The position numbers were made by a program, and so were the translations under genes. The notes under the pieces are model-generated. The model did no database searches. It was given only the letters and a program-made list of their open reading frames with translations, and was not told the DNA's origin. DNA of 7,846 nt from JACKOD01 sp041591635 (GTDB lineage: Bacteria; Pseudomonadota; Gammaproteobacteria; Pseudomonadales; Oleiphilaceae): the NCBI GenBank assembly GCA_041591635.1, contig JBFHRO010000151.1:1-7846 (forward strand), given 5' to 3'. The stretch's first letter is position 1; every line of letters starts with the position of its first letter. This document shows, piece by piece, positions 1 to 6,373 of this stretch.

Positions 1-806
1 AGGAGCAGTCACGCGAAGTGGACCGGATTTCCGGCATCAGTGAAAGCGCCATCGCACAGCAGCTGGCCGAAACCGAACAGGCGGCCAGCGCCATGACCCA
101 GATGACCGCCAATTTCGGCGAGGTGGCCGAGTTCTCGGGCCAGGCCGAGGCCTCGGCCAACGACGCCAGCCAGGAAGCGACACAGGGGCGCCAGCGGGTG
201 CAAAAAACCCTCGGCGACATTGATTTGCTGGCGCGGGAAATCCGCAAATCGTCCGACGTGGTGAATCAGCTGGCCAAAGACAGCGCCAACATCAGCCAGG
301 TACTGGTGCAGATCAAGGGCATTGCCGAACAGACCAACCTGCTGGCCCTCAATGCCGCCATTGAGGCCGCCCGCGCCGGAGAGCATGGCCGCGGGTTCGC
401 GGTAGTGGCCGATGAAGTCCGGTCGCTGTCCGGGCGTACCCACCAGTCGACGGTCGAAATCGAGGAGATGATCAGCAAGATCCAGTCGGGGGTCAGCAAT
501 GCGGTAACGGCCATGTCTACCAGCCACAAGCAGGCAGAAAACACCCAGACCGAATCCCAGGCGGTGGAGGTGGCGCTCAAGTCCATCAATGAGCGCATCA
601 ACACCATTGTGGCCATGAGCACCCAGATTGCCCAGGCCGTGAAACAACAGGCCGCCACGGCCGAAGACATCGACCGCAACATTCTGGGCATCAGTCGCGT
701 GGCCGAAAACAACGTGCAGAACGCCCAGGACACCACGCGCGCCAGTCGGCAAATGAATCACAAGGTCGAGAACCTGCTGGGCATGCTGCAATCCTTCAAG
801 GTGTAG
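1..806 (+). CDS. Methyl-accepting chemotaxis protein, C-terminal signalling domain (5' partial)
   Basis: This is the cytoplasmic signalling end of a chemoreceptor, which would form a long coiled-coil hairpin that binds CheW and CheA and controls flagellar (or pilus) motor bias. The reading frame is open to the left edge (first full codon at base 3), so the true start, ligand-binding domain, membrane segments and HAMP domain lie outside the window; a GTG at 18 is not a real start. About 267 residues are visible. The near-invariant hairpin tip of the MCP family is clear at about bases 319-441: IAEQTNLLALNAAIEAARAG, then EHGRGFAVVADEVRSLSGRT. The flanks are Ala/Gln/Glu-rich heptads, as expected for methylation helices. 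The protein ends in LLGMLQSFKV and has no NWETF-like CheR/CheB tether. The ligand cannot be inferred from this part. Identification as an MCP is very secure. Confidence 0.96.
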   Translation, partial: EQSREVDRISGISESAIAQQLAETEQAASAMTQMTANFGEVAEFSGQAEASANDASQEATQGRQRVQKTLGDIDLLAREIRKSSDVVNQLAKDSANISQVLVQIKGIAEQTNLLALNAAIEAARAGEHGRGFAVVADEVRSLSGRTHQSTVEIEEMISKIQSGVSNAVTAMSTSHKQAENTQTESQAVEVALKSINERINTIVAMSTQIAQAVKQQAATAEDIDRNILGISRVAENNVQNAQDTTRASRQMNHKVENLLGMLQSFKV

Positions 807-824
807 GACCCTTCAAGGTGTAGG
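793..824 (+). repeat. 15-bp tandem duplication spanning the MCP stop codon
   Basis: The sequence CCTTCAAGGTGTAGG occurs at 793-807 and again, identical, at 810-824 (period 17). The first copy contains the last codons and the TAG stop of the chemoreceptor gene. The second lies just downstream and is untranslated. It looks like a recent short duplication, for example by replication slippage, and has no effect on the protein. Confidence 0.9.
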
Positions 825-832
825 GCTGATCC

Positions 833-854
833 GGGCCGGGTTTTCGCCCGGGCC
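833..854 (+). terminator. GC-rich hairpin after the MCP gene, possible terminator
   Basis: A stem CCGGG (836-840) / CCCGG (847-851) with loop TTTTCG can extend by GG/CC across one G-G mismatch. An alternative pairing is CCGGGC (831-836) with GCCCGG (846-851). The position, 27 bases after the stop codon, suits a terminator. However, no run of T follows the stem, so it would be an atypical intrinsic terminator or simply a processing or stability hairpin. Confidence 0.35.
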
Positions 855-860
855 TGCGGT

Positions 861-890
861 TTCGCGACCGTGGGCGATTTCCTGTATAGT
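861..890 (+). promoter_or_regulatory. Possible sigma-70 promoter for pepD
   Basis: A good -10-like hexamer, TATAGT, lies at 885-890, about 80 bases before the pepD start. The only -35 candidate at suitable spacing is TTCGCG (861-866, 18-base spacer), which matches the consensus poorly. The rest of the 164-base gap (807-970) shows a T6 run at 900-905 and no other recognisable element. Confidence 0.3.
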
Positions 891-960
891 CTGTGCCGGT
901 TTTTTGTGACGCTCACCGTTTATTCCACGGCTTCTTCCACCGCTTCTTGTTTACCTGTTA

Positions 961-965
961 AAGGG
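961..965 (+). promoter_or_regulatory. Ribosome binding site that sets the pepD start
   Basis: AAGGG sits five bases before ATG 971, a normal Shine-Dalgarno distance. The in-frame GTG at 965 overlaps this motif and has no Shine-Dalgarno at a usable distance, so ATG 971 is preferred. Confidence 0.7.
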
Positions 966-970
966 TGCCT

Positions 971-2497
971 ATGTCGTCATCGCTTGCCTCCCCCGTTTTT
1001 TCGGCCCACAGCCTCGCCCAGCGAAGCGCGCCTGCCTGCGCCCTGCTGGCAGACCTTGAGCCACGCCGGCTGTGGTCCTGGTTCGCGCAACTCAGTGCCT
1101 TGCCGCGGCTGTCGAAGCAGGAGGCTGCGGTGCTGGCATGGATAGAAGCACAGGCCGATGCCCATGGCCTGGCACACAGGCGTGATTGCGCCGGCAACCT
1201 GATCGTCAGCAAAGCGGCAAGCCCCGGGCGCGAGAGTGCCGTTGGCGTGGTGTTGCAAAGCCATGTCGACATGGTGGCGCAAAAACGCCCGGCCAGTCGC
1301 CACGACTTCAGCCGTGACCCGCTGCAGTTGCGTATCGACGGCGACTGGCTGATGGCGACCGATACCACGTTGGGCGCCGACAACGGCCTGGGGGTTGCGG
1401 CCATGCTGGCGGTGCTGACCGATGCAAGCCTTGCCCACGGCCCGCTCGAAGCCCTCTTTACCGTGGACGAAGAAGCGGGCATGGGCGGCGCCAAGGGATT
1501 AGAGGCCGGCATCCTGCAGGGCCGGTGGTTACTGAATCTGGACACTGAAGTCGAGGGCGAGCTGTACGTCGGTTGCGCCGGCGGCATGGATGCCAACATC
1601 GTGCTGCAATTACCGCTGCAGGATTGCCCTGCCGACACGGTGGCGCTGGCGCTTCGCCTGGGCGGATTGCGTGGCGGACATTCGGGCATCGATATTCACC
1701 GTGGGCGTGGCAATGCCGTGCAGTTAATGGCCGGCGTCTTGCTGCAACTCGCCAGAGCGGGCGTATTGGCCGGGGTCAGCCACTGGACGGGCGGCAGTCT
1801 GCGCAATGCCCTGGCGCGCGAAAGCGAGGCGGTGATTCTGGTGCGAAGGAGCGATCTGGATCAGTGCCGGCGACTCTGTCAGGCGATCATGGCGCCGCAG
1901 CATCAGTGGCTGGCGGCCGTTGAGCCTCACCTCGACTTTCGGCTCGAGGAGCTTCCTGTGCCCATGCAGATGACGCCCGCCAGCAGCCTGTTGCCGCCTT
2001 TGCAGGCCATGCTCTGTTGTCCGCACGGGCCACTGCGCGCTTGTGATGCCTTTCCCTCAGTGGTGGAAACCTCCAATAATCTGGCGCGGGTGAGTCTGGT
2101 GGCGGGCTTGTGGGAGGTGCAGTGTCTGGCGCGCAGTACCTGTGATGCCGGGCTTGCCCAGGCGTGCGAAAAGATCCGGTGCGCCTTTGAGCTTTGTGGT
2201 GCCAGGGTTGTGTTTGATAACGGCTACCCCGGCTGGACACCCGCCCCGGCCAGCCCGCTGCTGCAGCATATGCAGAGGCTCTATGAGCGCCTTTTTGGTG
2301 TCGGGGCGAGGATTCAGGTGATTCATGCCGGGCTGGAGTGTGGCATGCTGCAGGCGAAATACCCGCACTGGGAGATGATTTCCTTTGGCCCCACCATTGA
2401 GGGCGCCCATTCCCCCGACGAGCGTTTGCAGATAGAGAGCGTCGGGCGGTTTTGGCGTTATCTGGTGGCGGCACTCGAGACGCTTTCAGATCGCTGA
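971..2497 (+). CDS. pepD: Aminoacyl-histidine dipeptidase (peptidase M20C, PepD)
   Basis: A cytosolic di-zinc dipeptidase of 508 residues that cleaves Xaa-His dipeptides such as carnosine and other unspecific dipeptides, feeding amino-acid recycling. The M20 metal and catalytic residues can all be seen: H98 and D100 in SHVDMV, D137 in LGADNGLG, the catalytic pair E167-E168 in VDEEAGMGGAKGLE, D191 in NLDTE, and H480 in GAHSPDE near the C-terminus. The family signature GGHSGIDIHRGRGNA follows at the start of the lid/dimerisation domain. E. coli PepD is 485 residues; the excess here is mostly an N-terminal extension of about 20 residues (Ser/Ala-rich, not a convincing signal peptide). There is no transmembrane segment. 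The gene stands alone: the chemoreceptor upstream is 164 bases away and the downstream gene converges on it. The assignment is secure at family level; substrate preference is inferred from the family. Confidence 0.95.
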   Translation: MSSSLASPVFSAHSLAQRSAPACALLADLEPRRLWSWFAQLSALPRLSKQEAAVLAWIEAQADAHGLAHRRDCAGNLIVSKAASPGRESAVGVVLQSHVDMVAQKRPASRHDFSRDPLQLRIDGDWLMATDTTLGADNGLGVAAMLAVLTDASLAHGPLEALFTVDEEAGMGGAKGLEAGILQGRWLLNLDTEVEGELYVGCAGGMDANIVLQLPLQDCPADTVALALRLGGLRGGHSGIDIHRGRGNAVQLMAGVLLQLARAGVLAGVSHWTGGSLRNALARESEAVILVRRSDLDQCRRLCQAIMAPQHQWLAAVEPHLDFRLEELPVPMQMTPASSLLPPLQAMLCCPHGPLRACDAFPSVVETSNNLARVSLVAGLWEVQCLARSTCDAGLAQACEKIRCAFELCGARVVFDNGYPGWTPAPASPLLQHMQRLYERLFGVGARIQVIHAGLECGMLQAKYPHWEMISFGPTIEGAHSPDERLQIESVGRFWRYLVAALETLSDR

Positions 2498-2500
2498 AAG
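2483..2500. terminator. Perfect 7-bp hairpin at the convergent gene junction
   Basis: CTTTCAG (2483-2489), loop ATCG, then CTGAAAG (2494-2500). The right arm includes the pepD stop codon TGA (2495-2497), and the opposite gene's stop is only nine bases further on. The location fits a bidirectional transcription stop, but neither strand has a T run after the stem, so intrinsic termination is uncertain. Confidence 0.35.
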
Positions 2501-2506
2501 ACACAC

Positions 2507-4984
2507 TCAGGGGGCTGAAGTCAGTTTGCGCAGCAGGGCTTCCATGTCCTGTGCCGGCAGCGGGCGGCCGGTGAGGTAGCCCTGCACATACTCGCAGTTT
2601 TCCCGGTCGAGAAAATCCAGCTGGGTTCTGTCCTCGACCCCTTCAGCCACTACCTTCACCCCTAACCGGCTCGACAGGGCAATGATGGCCTGGATCAGTG
2701 TCTGGCCGCGTTCGCCGTGGTGAATGCCGTTGACAAAGCTGCGATCGATCTTGAGCTTGTCGATGGGCAAATCCCGCAGCGATGCCAGCGAGGAATAGCC
2801 GGTGCCGAAATCGTCCATCGACAGATGGGCGCCCAGCGCCTTGATGGCGTTGAGGGTATCGATGGCCACATCGCCCGACTGCATGATGCCGCTTTCGGTG
2901 ATTTCCAGATCCAGATACTCGGCCGACAGGCCGGTGCGCTCGAGAGTTTCGCGGATCATGCCGACAATGTCGGTCATACGGTTGAACTGCTCGGTGGAAA
3001 CGTTGACCGCCACGCGGATTTTTTTCAGACCCGCATCCTGCCAGGCCTTGTTTTGCCGACAGGCTTCATTGAGCGCCCACTCCCCCATGGCCACAATCAG
3101 GCCGTTTTGTTCGGCGTAGGGAATAAAGTAGGCGGGGGAGACCGAACCCCGCTCCGGGTGCTCCCAGCGCATCAGGGCCTCGCAGCCGATCAGGTCGCCG
3201 CTGCGAATCGCAAACTGCGGCTGGTAGAAAAGCCGGAACTGATTGTCTTCCAGCGCCTTGCGCAAATCACTTTCCATGCGGTGATTTTCAATCGCCGCCG
3301 ATTCCATGTTGGGCTTGTAGCGCAGCGCCACGTTGCCGCCCTGTTGTTTGGCGTTGAACATCGCCAGCTCCACCCGTTTGAGCAGGGTGCCGATGTTTTC
3401 GGCATCATCGGGAAACACCGCAATTCCCAGGCTCGAGCCCAGATGATAGCTGTGCTCGCCGGCTTCGAAGGGTTTGAGCAAGGTGGTCACCACCTCGTTG
3501 GCGCAGCACAGGCCCGCGTCCTCGCAGCGCTCGCCTTCAATGATCAGGGCGAATTCGTCACCGCCGGTACGGTACAGGTTTACCGCCAGGTTCAGTTTGC
3601 GATTGCCCAGCGTCTCCTTCAAAAACCGCGTACTACTCACCTCCTGTACCCGCCGGGCGATGGCCTTGAGCACCTGATCACCGATTTCATGGCCCTGGGT
3701 ATCATTCACCTCCTTGAAGCCGTCCATGTCCAGAAACAGCACCACCAGTTTTTCATGGGGCTGATTGCGCACAATGGCCAGGGTGTTGGCATCGGCGACA
3801 CGTTTGAGGGCGCCGCGCAACTGCTTGTAAAACATGTGGCGGTTATAAAGGCCGGTGAGATTGTCGTGGTAGGCGATGAGTTTCAGGCGCATGTTCGATG
3901 CCTGCATACGCACGCTCATTTCGTTGAGGGTGCGAGCCAGAACGCCGATTTCATCCTTGCGGCTGCCGGTTTCCAGAAACAGCCCGCCTTCGCGGCCGAA
4001 ATAGTCCAGATCCCCCTCGCCCAGCTTTCGGGTCATGGCCTGCAATTCCTGCACGGGCCGAATCACCAGTCGATGGGTAATGAGCATGATCAGGCAGGTG
4101 ATAACGGCCAAAGCCGCCAGCATGAAGCCCAGCACCTTCCAGATCACCTGCCGGTTGGTTTGGGTAATTTCGTCCTGGGGCCACACGCCGACCAGCTCCA
4201 CATCGGGCAGCCATGTGCGTGACTGACGAATATGCGTTGCCTGCAGCGGTTCACTGACCTGGCCCTTGCCGGCATGGCGAGGATCGTGTGACAAGGTCGC
4301 GGAGGGCACCGGGGCCGAGGGTCGCATCAAGGTTTGCCCAAGGCGGTTCTGCAGCATGAGATAGCCCCCGGTGCCGATACGCACGGCATCGAGGATTTCC
4401 TGCAGGCTGTCCGGGCGCAGGGTAACCACCAGGTAGCCCGGGATTTCGGCTGCAAGGGTGCCGTCACCGGGGCGCGTACTGCCGAGGGCGTGAACCAGCA
4501 GAAGCCCCCATTGCGGGTTGTCAAGCCAGGGAATGACTGCCGTGCCAGCGGTACTGAGCACCTGTTCCCGCTGTGCCGGCGTAAGTGGCACACGGGGCCA
4601 GCCGTCTTGTGTGAGGCGGGCTTGTTCGCTGCCCTGGGCATCCAGCAGCTGGATATCGGCGAAGGCCGTCAGTGTTTGCTGATAGGTGGCGAACAACTGC
4701 ATGACGGGCGCCAGCGCCTTGTGCGAGCCCTCAGCCTCAGGCAGGCGAAAGTAATCGGTGACGGCGCTGCTTTCGGCCATCAGGCGAATATGGGTGCTGA
4801 CAACCTGCAGTGCGCGGTCGAAGTTGGCGCTGGTGTGTTGCAGCACATCGTCCAGCTGCGAACTGGCCTCGTGCTGCAATCGCCGCTGCATTTCCAGATA
4901 AAAGAGCGACGCCAGCAGCATCAGGGCCAGAGCGATCATAGGCACCAGACTCAGTGCCAGCCGGGCGTGCAGGCGCAGATTCAT
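2507..4984 (-). CDS. Membrane sensor diguanylate cyclase/phosphodiesterase (Cache-HAMP-GGDEF-EAL), MbaA-like
   Basis: An 825-residue inner-membrane enzyme that should both make and degrade the second messenger c-di-GMP. Order of parts: transmembrane helix about 9-30; periplasmic region about 31-280, whose end (GYLVVTLRPD, RIGTGGYLMLQNRLGQTLM) looks like a Cache domain; second helix about 282-304; HAMP about 305-365; GGDEF about 375-560; EAL about 580-820. The GGDEF motif is intact (474-478), with metal ligand D419 and substrate residues N427 and D428. There is no RxxD inhibitory site before it, and an insertion of about 14 residues relative to PleD lies there. The EAL domain keeps E602, N661, E694, E697, D724, D725, K745, E781 and Q801, so phosphodiesterase activity is expected. 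The start is ATG 4984 with GGAAG seven bases upstream. The PotD-like gene upstream on the same strand suggests an NspS-MbaA type partner. Domain calls are secure; net activity and ligand are inferred. Confidence 0.94.
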   Translation of the reverse strand: MNLRLHARLALSLVPMIALALMLLASLFYLEMQRRLQHEASSQLDDVLQHTSANFDRALQVVSTHIRLMAESSAVTDYFRLPEAEGSHKALAPVMQLFATYQQTLTAFADIQLLDAQGSEQARLTQDGWPRVPLTPAQREQVLSTAGTAVIPWLDNPQWGLLLVHALGSTRPGDGTLAAEIPGYLVVTLRPDSLQEILDAVRIGTGGYLMLQNRLGQTLMRPSAPVPSATLSHDPRHAGKGQVSEPLQATHIRQSRTWLPDVELVGVWPQDEITQTNRQVIWKVLGFMLAALAVITCLIMLITHRLVIRPVQELQAMTRKLGEGDLDYFGREGGLFLETGSRKDEIGVLARTLNEMSVRMQASNMRLKLIAYHDNLTGLYNRHMFYKQLRGALKRVADANTLAIVRNQPHEKLVVLFLDMDGFKEVNDTQGHEIGDQVLKAIARRVQEVSSTRFLKETLGNRKLNLAVNLYRTGGDEFALIIEGERCEDAGLCCANEVVTTLLKPFEAGEHSYHLGSSLGIAVFPDDAENIGTLLKRVELAMFNAKQQGGNVALRYKPNMESAAIENHRMESDLRKALEDNQFRLFYQPQFAIRSGDLIGCEALMRWEHPERGSVSPAYFIPYAEQNGLIVAMGEWALNEACRQNKAWQDAGLKKIRVAVNVSTEQFNRMTDIVGMIRETLERTGLSAEYLDLEITESGIMQSGDVAIDTLNAIKALGAHLSMDDFGTGYSSLASLRDLPIDKLKIDRSFVNGIHHGERGQTLIQAIIALSSRLGVKVVAEGVEDRTQLDFLDRENCEYVQGYLTGRPLPAQDMEALLRKLTSAP

Positions 4985-4991
4985 CGATCAG

Positions 4992-5007
4992 CTTCCGGCC
5001 TCGCCGG
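4992..5007 (-). promoter_or_regulatory. Ribosome binding site with overlapping hairpin before the GGDEF-EAL gene
   Basis: On the minus strand the Shine-Dalgarno GGAAG (complement of 4992-4996) lies seven bases before ATG 4984. Immediately upstream a tight hairpin can form, CCGGC-GAG-GCCGG (complement of 5007-4995), whose 3' arm shares two bases with the Shine-Dalgarno. This could partly hide the ribosome site. The hairpin is seen; a regulatory effect is inference. Confidence 0.45.
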
Positions 5008-5028
5008 CAGTGTGTCTTGGCGGTAAAC

Positions 5029-5044
5029 CATGAAGTGATTCATG
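5029..5044. promoter_or_regulatory. 6-bp inverted repeat in the gap between the two sensor genes
   Basis: CATGAA (5029-5034), centre GTGA, TTCATG (5039-5044), perfect arms. It lies 45-60 bases upstream of the GGDEF-EAL start. It could be an operator half-site pair or an RNA hairpin in the transcript. It resembles an ARG box only loosely, with spacing two bases too short, so no regulator is named. Confidence 0.35.
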
Positions 5045-5104
5045 CAGTGACAGGGGGAGCGGGTGCGCCGGCAAACTCATATTTGATTCCGAATGATCAG
5101 GTGT

Positions 5105-5163
5105 GCCCCTGAGTATAGACAGGGATCCCGGCGTACGCCCGTTCTCAACGATAACTCAGGGGC
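5105..5163. promoter_or_regulatory. 10-bp inverted repeat with nested palindromes, overlapping the end of the PotD-like gene
   Basis: GCCCCTGAGT (5105-5114) pairs perfectly with ACTCAGGGGC (5154-5163); the right arm contains the stop codon of the PotD-like gene (5156-5158). Inside the 39-base spacer are two further perfect palindromes, GGGATCCC (5122-5129) and GGCGTACGCC (5130-5139). On the minus strand TATACT (complement of 5117-5112) could be a -10 element for the GGDEF-EAL gene, without a good -35. There is no T run, so a classical terminator is unlikely; a read-through control structure, a 3'-end-stabilising stem or a protein-binding site are all possible. Confidence 0.4.
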
Positions 5164-6337
5164 CTGCCTGAACGTTGCGCGAAAGCGTGCTGCCAGGCTG
5201 GCAGCAGGAGCGCCGTGCGCAGCCACCATCGCGTTTGCAGTCTTGCATCTGGCGGGCCTGCATCGCGCGTTCGTAAATGCCTTTCATCAGGCTGTGCGCT
5301 ACATCGTCAAAGGGCGGCACAAAGTAATCGGTGGCAAAGAAGGCGCTGGCGGTCTGGGTGTCGGCGTCTTCTGCCAGGGCTGAGGCAGGGATCATCGACA
5401 GCGTTTTGCCGATGCGGGTCTGCACCTGCGGGCCAATAAAGTAATTGGCGACGATTTCGGCGGCTTCGAGTTTGCGCCCGCTAAGGCCTTTGACGAAATT
5501 GATGGTATCGAGCCAAACCATGCGGCCTTCACGAAACTCAAGGGGGCGCCAGTGCGCACCTTGCTGGTTTTCACGGGTGATCTCCGGGCCCCAACTGCTC
5601 ACAATCAGCAAATCGTCGCGAAACGCCGGCGAGTGGGTCCAGAAATGCCCGGCCTGATCGTAGAGCGCCGTCACCCGTTGCTGCAACGGACTGCCGGGGG
5701 CGCTGAGCCGAAGCAGTTCCTGGCGATTTTGCGCGCGGGCAAGCTGTTGGACTTCAAAGGGTGGAAGCCCCATTGACATCAGCGCCAGCCCCACGTTGTA
5801 CCAGGGTTGACTCTGATTGAGCGAAAAACGGTGGCGCCACTGGGGCGTCCAGAGCGCCTGCACCGATTGGGGCACCTCGCTGGCCGGTACCTTAGCGGCG
5901 TTGTAATAAAAACCATAGACGCCGCCGCCCCAGGGAATATACAGCGGCTGTTCATTGACCACACCCATGGGAATATGCGTCAGGCTCGCAATGAGATGGC
6001 GGTAGTTGCCAAGGCGGGGCGACCGGGTGTTGATGGGCTGCAGCAGGCGCGAGGTTTGCTCGTGATCCATTTTGATGAAAAACAGCGTCAGAAAGCTGAT
6101 ATCGCAGCCGCCACGACGAATGATGTTGAACATCTGATCCGCGCCCTCGGCCAGCGGTTCAATCACTACCGCCTCGTAAGGGTAACCCGCCTGTTCCAGG
6201 AGCTGGTTGACGGCGGCCAGCTCCTGTGGTTGCACATAGCCCTCCCAGGTCAGCAGGCGCAGTGGCTCCTTGCCCTCGGCCACCACGGTGACAGAGACGC
6301 ACATCAGAAGTACGAGGTGAATCAGTAGGCTTATCAT
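5156..6337 (-). CDS. PotD-like periplasmic polyamine-type binding protein, NspS-like
   Basis: A 393-residue periplasmic solute-binding protein of the spermidine/putrescine (PotD) family. Residues 1-20 are a signal peptide (hydrophobic core, then TVVA before E21) with no lipobox. The mature protein opens with LRLLTWEGYVQP, matching the family's NWTEY motif (W31, E32, Y34). W249 (SSWGPE) and W275/D277 (MVWLDTIN) match the W229 and W255/D257 ligand positions of E. coli PotD. The segment PWGGGVYGFYYN (135-146) corresponds to PotD's PYIWGATAIGVN region. The PotD S83/Y85 segment is altered (FLTLFF, 82-87), so the ligand may not be spermidine. The C-terminus carries an odd Cys-rich tail (C367, C373, C378, C379). 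The start is ATG 6337, with AAGGG nine bases upstream. No permease or ATPase genes adjoin it; a HAMP-GGDEF-EAL gene follows on the same strand, as in nspS-mbaA. Family secure; sensing role inferred. Confidence 0.9.
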   Translation of the reverse strand: MISLLIHLVLLMCVSVTVVAEGKEPLRLLTWEGYVQPQELAAVNQLLEQAGYPYEAVVIEPLAEGADQMFNIIRRGGCDISFLTLFFIKMDHEQTSRLLQPINTRSPRLGNYRHLIASLTHIPMGVVNEQPLYIPWGGGVYGFYYNAAKVPASEVPQSVQALWTPQWRHRFSLNQSQPWYNVGLALMSMGLPPFEVQQLARAQNRQELLRLSAPGSPLQQRVTALYDQAGHFWTHSPAFRDDLLIVSSWGPEITRENQQGAHWRPLEFREGRMVWLDTINFVKGLSGRKLEAAEIVANYFIGPQVQTRIGKTLSMIPASALAEDADTQTASAFFATDYFVPPFDDVAHSLMKGIYERAMQARQMQDCKRDGGCARRSCCQPGSTLSRNVQAGP

Positions 6338-6373
6338 TTTGGCAAACCCTTGCAGCGCAACGCCACAGCATGG

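Noticed and set aside
9..791. 260-codon open frame on the minus strand opposite the chemoreceptor
   Set aside because: The opposite strand encodes the invariant MCP hairpin; the antisense translation is a Gly/His/Leu-rich shadow without a family match.
900..905. T6 run as the tail of an intrinsic terminator before pepD
   Set aside because: No adequate stem lies immediately upstream; only a 4-bp pairing with a long loop can be drawn, and the run falls just after the candidate pepD -10 element.
965..970. GTG at 965 as the pepD start
   Set aside because: It lies within the Shine-Dalgarno AAGGG that serves ATG 971 at a five-base distance, and has no ribosome site of its own.
2717..4222. Long open frame (501 codons) on the plus strand opposite the GGDEF-EAL gene
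   Set aside because: It is the antisense of a strongly supported gene in GC-rich DNA, where long shadow frames are common. Its translation is His/Gln/Gly-rich with no recognisable domain.
5029..5044. ARG box (ArgR site)
   Set aside because: The half-sites TGAA/TTCA are present but the spacing is two bases short of the consensus and there is no second box beside it.
5156..6337. Polyamine uptake transporter component
   Set aside because: Not excluded, but no permease or ATPase gene lies on either side: the neighbours are a GGDEF-EAL gene and a divergent DUF748 gene, so a signalling role is the better reading.
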